Positions 6,972 through 8,993 of a DNA stretch of 8,993 bases are shown here, one piece after another. The translations under genes were made by a program, and so were the position numbers. Origin of the DNA: DATBLE01 sp046735055 (GTDB taxonomy: Bacteria > Actinomycetota > Thermoleophilia > Gaiellales > Gaiellaceae). Within the stretch, counting starts at the first letter, position 1, and every line of letters starts with the position of its first letter. The stretch spans positions 1 to 8,993 of the forward strand of contig JBKPSO010000039.1 of NCBI GenBank assembly GCA_046735055.1. The letters are read 5' to 3'. The notes under the pieces were generated by a model. The model was not told the DNA's origin, did not search any database, and saw only the letters and a list, made by a program, of their open reading frames with translations.

Positions 6972-8111
6972 TTACGGCAATCCGCTGAGTGCGTAGCTGT
7001 TGAGGTCGGCGAGCTTCGCCTGCGCCTGCTTCAGGTTCCCCTTGGTGATGATGGTGAGCCGCTGCGTGTTCGGGAGAACCTTTCCGGTCTTCAGGAACGT
7101 CGCACATGCGACTGCACCGAAAGCCGCCTGTGCAGGCCAGTTCTGATCGAACAGGGCAATCTGAGTACCGTTCTTGAGCGCCGCGATCTCGTTCGGGATC
7201 ACGTTCCAGCCGACGGTGAACGTCTTGCCCGACCGACCGAGGTCCTTGACCGCCTGCGCCGCGTACCCGGCGCCGATGTCGACGTTCTCGATCACGTCGA
7301 CGTTCTTACCGGCCCCGGACAGGAACGCCTTGAATGCGTCGTAGGTCTTCCCCGGGTCGTAGGTCGTGCTCAGCATGTTCTTCTCGGTCGTCACGAACTT
7401 CGCGCCGGGGATCGCCTTCGCGATCGCGAGGCGGAAGCCCTTCGCACGATTCTGCGCCCAGTACTGGGTCGGGTCGCCTCCGGACACGGCGAAGGTCTTG
7501 AAGTGGAGCTTGTGAGCCTTCATGTACTGCAAGACCGACGCGGCCGCGGTCTCACCTTCCTTTTGCGGTACCTGGGTGAAGTTCGTGAACTCGTCGCCGA
7601 ACGTGGTGAGGCCGACGGTGAAGACAGGGATGCCCTGCTTCAGGGCCTGCGCGACGATCGGAGCGGTGCTCGTGCTCGTCGGCGGCTCGATCGACAGGCA
7701 ATCGATCGCGTTCGTCGTCAGGAGCGCCCGGATCTGGTTGAGCTGTGTGTTGACGTCGGGCTGCGACGACGTCGGGCAGATGATCTTGCCTTTGAGCGGA
7801 TAGATCTTGTTGCCGGCGCCGAGGCCCGCCTTGTAGCCCGCCTGATACTGCGGCGAGAAGCCCTGGATCGAGCAGGACTGGTACGAGAAGACGTAGTTGA
7901 TCGCCTTGTGCGCCTTGACTTTGTCCGTGATCGAGTTCGACAACGTGAACGTGCCGCCGTGCCTGAGCTTGACCTTCCAGGGCGGACCACCAGCCGCACC
8001 GCTGACGGTCGCGAGGGCGAGCGAGGCGAGCGCCCCAAGGGACACCACTGCAAGCGCCCGTCGTCGCCAGGTCGACCTCGGCCCCTGTCGAAGGACTGTC
8101 GGGGAACCCAT
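6972..8111 (-). CDS. Periplasmic-binding-protein-like sugar-binding protein (Peripla_BP_4 type) of the ABC importer
   Basis: A 379-residue exported solute-binding protein and the first gene of the transporter operon. The N-terminus has Arg residues (WRRRA, 15-19), a hydrophobic stretch (about 19-36) and a likely signal peptidase I cleavage site near VSGAAGG (36-42). There is no lipobox cysteine. The mature part shows the class I fold typical of ribose/xylose-type proteins: LNQIRALLTTNAIDCLSIEPP (124-144), ALKQGIPVFTVG (156-167), QNRAKGFRLAIAK (220-232) and the hinge region FDQNWPAQAAFGAV (321-334). The ligand is not predictable. The mature chain holds four cysteines (80, 112, 138, 336), many for an exported binding protein. 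The ATG at 8111 has AGGAGG 4 nt upstream; a much longer open frame continues upstream only as a shadow of the dehydratase gene. Confidence 0.93.
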   Translation of the reverse strand: MGSPTVLRQGPRSTWRRRALAVVSLGALASLALATVSGAAGGPPWKVKLRHGGTFTLSNSITDKVKAHKAINYVFSYQSCSIQGFSPQYQAGYKAGLGAGNKIYPLKGKIICPTSSQPDVNTQLNQIRALLTTNAIDCLSIEPPTSTSTAPIVAQALKQGIPVFTVGLTTFGDEFTNFTQVPQKEGETAAASVLQYMKAHKLHFKTFAVSGGDPTQYWAQNRAKGFRLAIAKAIPGAKFVTTEKNMLSTTYDPGKTYDAFKAFLSGAGKNVDVIENVDIGAGYAAQAVKDLGRSGKTFTVGWNVIPNEIAALKNGTQIALFDQNWPAQAAFGAVACATFLKTGKVLPNTQRLTIITKGNLKQAQAKLADLNSYALSGLP

Positions 8112-8115
8112 TCTT

Positions 8116-8121
8116 CCTCCT
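8116..8121 (-). promoter_or_regulatory. Strong ribosome binding site of the binding-protein gene
   Basis: AGGAGG, within the longer purine run GGAAGGAGGAAGA, lies 4 nt before the ATG. It is the best site in the window and fixes the start of the binding protein well inside the longer open frame. Confidence 0.75.
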
Positions 8122-8144
8122 TCCGTCGTGGCCTGAAGCAGCCG

Positions 8145-8159
8145 CGCCCCCGTGGGGCG
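8145..8159 (-). promoter_or_regulatory. Small GC hairpin in the leader of the transporter mRNA
   Basis: CGCCCC and GGGGCG pair perfectly around a 3-nt loop. The hairpin lies in the predicted 77-nt leader, 24 nt before the ribosome binding site. It may affect leader stability or translation; its short length also allows chance occurrence in such GC-rich DNA. Confidence 0.3.
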
Positions 8160-8194
8160 AACCGATCGCCGTCTGCGAGGCCGGCCGCCGAGCG

Positions 8195-8224
8195 AGTATC
8201 GCGCCGGAAACGGGGGGCAGTCAA
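8195..8224 (-). promoter_or_regulatory. Predicted sigma70-like promoter of the transporter operon
   Basis: On the minus strand TTGACT (8224-8219) and GATACT (8200-8195) are separated by 18 bp. They match the -35 consensus at 5 of 6 and the -10 at 4 of 6 positions. Transcription would start near 8188. The spacer before the binding-protein gene is 140 bp, much longer than any gap inside the operon, which supports a promoter here. Confidence 0.5.
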
Positions 8225-8244
8225 ATCGGTACCGGAAACGATTT
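8204..8244 (-). promoter_or_regulatory. Two operator-like CGTTTCCGG elements, one inside a 22-bp dyad
   Basis: The 9-bp sequence CGTTTCCGG (minus strand) occurs at 8240-8232 and again at 8212-8204, 28 bp apart. Both copies are followed within 2-3 bp by CGAT. The outer copy lies in a dyad spanning 8223-8244, in which 9 of 11 base pairs are symmetric around a central CG. The outer site touches the -35 box and the inner one fills the spacer between -35 and -10, a classic repressor placement. The elements resemble the operator-like dyad at 507-522, so a shared LacI-family regulator is plausible. Confidence 0.5.
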
Positions 8245-8251
8245 CGAGGAT

Positions 8252-8993
8252 TCATGCCACCAGCATCTTCTCGCTCCGGAAGCTGTCCACGGTCTCTTCG
8301 ATCACCTCGATTCCGAGCCCCGGGCCGCCCGGCGGGAGCATCCACCCGTCCACGTGCTCGAAGGGTTCGGTGACGAGGTCGTGCTGCATCGGGTTGCGCA
8401 GCGGCTTCAGCTCGAAGAGCCTGCAGGCGGGCGAGCTGAAGGAGACCGCGAGGCTCGCTGCAGAGACGATCGCGGACGACCACGCGTGCGCGTTCGCCTG
8501 GCGGCGGGCGGCTTCGACGCGGTGGGTGACGCGCTTGAAGCCGCTGATTCCCTCCGCCCGCCCGGGGTCGCACCCGACGACGTCGACCGTGCCGGTGTCG
8601 AGCACGCGCTGGAAGCCCTCGACCGTCCATTCCCGCTCGCCGTATGCGATCCGGGTCGTCGTCTTCGCCCGCAGCGTCGCGTATCCCTCGGGGTCCCAGG
8701 CGCCGAGCGGCTCCTCGATCCACGTCAGCCCGTGCTCCTCGAACGCGCGCGTTCGCTCGACCGCCGTCGCGACGTCCCACTTGATCGCGTAGCCGAGGTC
8801 GATCATCAGCATCTTGTCCGGCCCGACCGCCTCACGGACTGCCTTCACGTAGGCGACGTCGCGGTCGTGCTCGTAGCCGAGGCGGGCGTTGCCGCGCTTC
8901 CCGAACCCGACCTTGAGCCCCTGCAGCCCGCCGGCCAGCCAGCCGGAGGCCTCGTCCGCCATCTCCGCGATCGACTCCTTGTGGGCGTGGCAG
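8252..8993 (-). CDS. Mandelate racemase/muconate lactonizing family protein, 5' end outside the window
   Basis: The C-terminal 246 residues of an enolase-superfamily enzyme are visible; the capping domain and start codon lie beyond the right edge. An internal ATG at 8962 is not the start, because similarity to the paralogue at 3210-4340 continues upstream of it. Visible active-site parts, in order, are LKVGFGKRG (one Lys of KxK, then Gly), MLMIDLG (metal Asp, DxG), WIEEPL, YGEREW, VVGCDPGRAEGIS and ANAHAWSSA (the Asp-His dyad), then LKPLRNPMQHDLVTEPF. By eye about half of the aligned residues are identical to the 3210-4340 enzyme, and both share the same unusual KxG and DxG motifs. The two are therefore close paralogues, probably acting on related sugar acids or stereoisomers. 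It ends 140 bp before the transporter gene, which has its own predicted promoter. Confidence 0.9.
   Translation of the reverse strand, partial: CHAHKESIAEMADEASGWLAGGLQGLKVGFGKRGNARLGYEHDRDVAYVKAVREAVGPDKMLMIDLGYAIKWDVATAVERTRAFEEHGLTWIEEPLGAWDPEGYATLRAKTTTRIAYGEREWTVEGFQRVLDTGTVDVVGCDPGRAEGISGFKRVTHRVEAARRQANAHAWSSAIVSAASLAVSFSSPACRLFELKPLRNPMQHDLVTEPFEHVDGWMLPPGGPGLGIEVIEETVDSFRSEKMLVA

Noticed and set aside
8112..8780. N-terminal extension of the binding protein giving a 602-residue fusion
   Set aside because: It runs through the intergenic promoter and overlaps the third dehydratase out of frame. The signal peptide and strong ribosome binding site fix the start at 8111.
6807..8792. A 661-codon plus-strand open frame over the binding-protein and third dehydratase genes
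   Set aside because: It crosses the promoter spacer and two unrelated genes, and it has shadow-type composition without domains. It is not a giant gene.
1..8993. CRISPR arrays, insertion sequences, tRNA or rRNA genes, attachment sites
   Set aside because: I saw no spaced direct-repeat arrays, transposase motifs, terminal inverted repeats or cloverleaf-like sequences on reading both strands.

Overview
The window is very GC-rich and densely packed with genes. It uses GTG starts, stop/start overlaps between neighbouring genes, and purine-rich ribosome binding sites. These traits and the protein families fit a soil-type high-GC actinobacterium; a Thermoleophilia-like lineage is a guess, since no rRNA or marker gene is present. 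Almost everything here looks like one accessory locus for uptake and oxidative (non-phosphorylating) breakdown of a sugar or sugar acid.

Layout: (1) 12-428 (+) is a stand-alone YjbQ/UPF0047 family gene, followed by a GC-rich hairpin. (2) 476-522 is a predicted promoter with a CG-centred dyad of the LacI-family type. It drives a two-gene plus-strand unit: an enolase-superfamily (mandelate racemase subgroup) enzyme at 550-1701 and an SDR dehydrogenase at 1698-2459, joined by a GTGA overlap. (3) Only 16 bp separate this unit from a convergent minus-strand operon. Read in its own direction, that operon is: a sugar-binding protein (8111-6972), permease (6891-5845), double-domain ATPase (5845-4349), a second enolase-superfamily enzyme (4340-3210) and a second SDR (3213-2476), again joined by GTGA. 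(4) Upstream of the binding protein a 140-bp spacer holds a good sigma70-like promoter with two copies of a CGTTTCCGG element. (5) A third enolase-superfamily gene, close to the second, enters from the right edge (8993-8252, 5' end missing).

How the genes may work together: the ABC importer (RbsA/RbsB/RbsC type) brings in a monosaccharide or related compound. The dehydratase-like enzymes would convert sugar acids into 2-keto-3-deoxy acids. The SDRs would oxidise either the incoming sugar or the keto-deoxy acid, as in the diketo-hydrolase version of L-rhamnose or L-fucose catabolism. No kinase, aldolase, lactonase, hydrolase or regulator lies in the window, so the substrate cannot be named. 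The most notable points are the two dehydratase-SDR cassettes built the same way and facing each other tail to tail, the related operator-like elements at both promoters, the loss of the KxK and DxN motifs in two of the three dehydratases, and an ATPase in which both halves of one ATP site have decayed.
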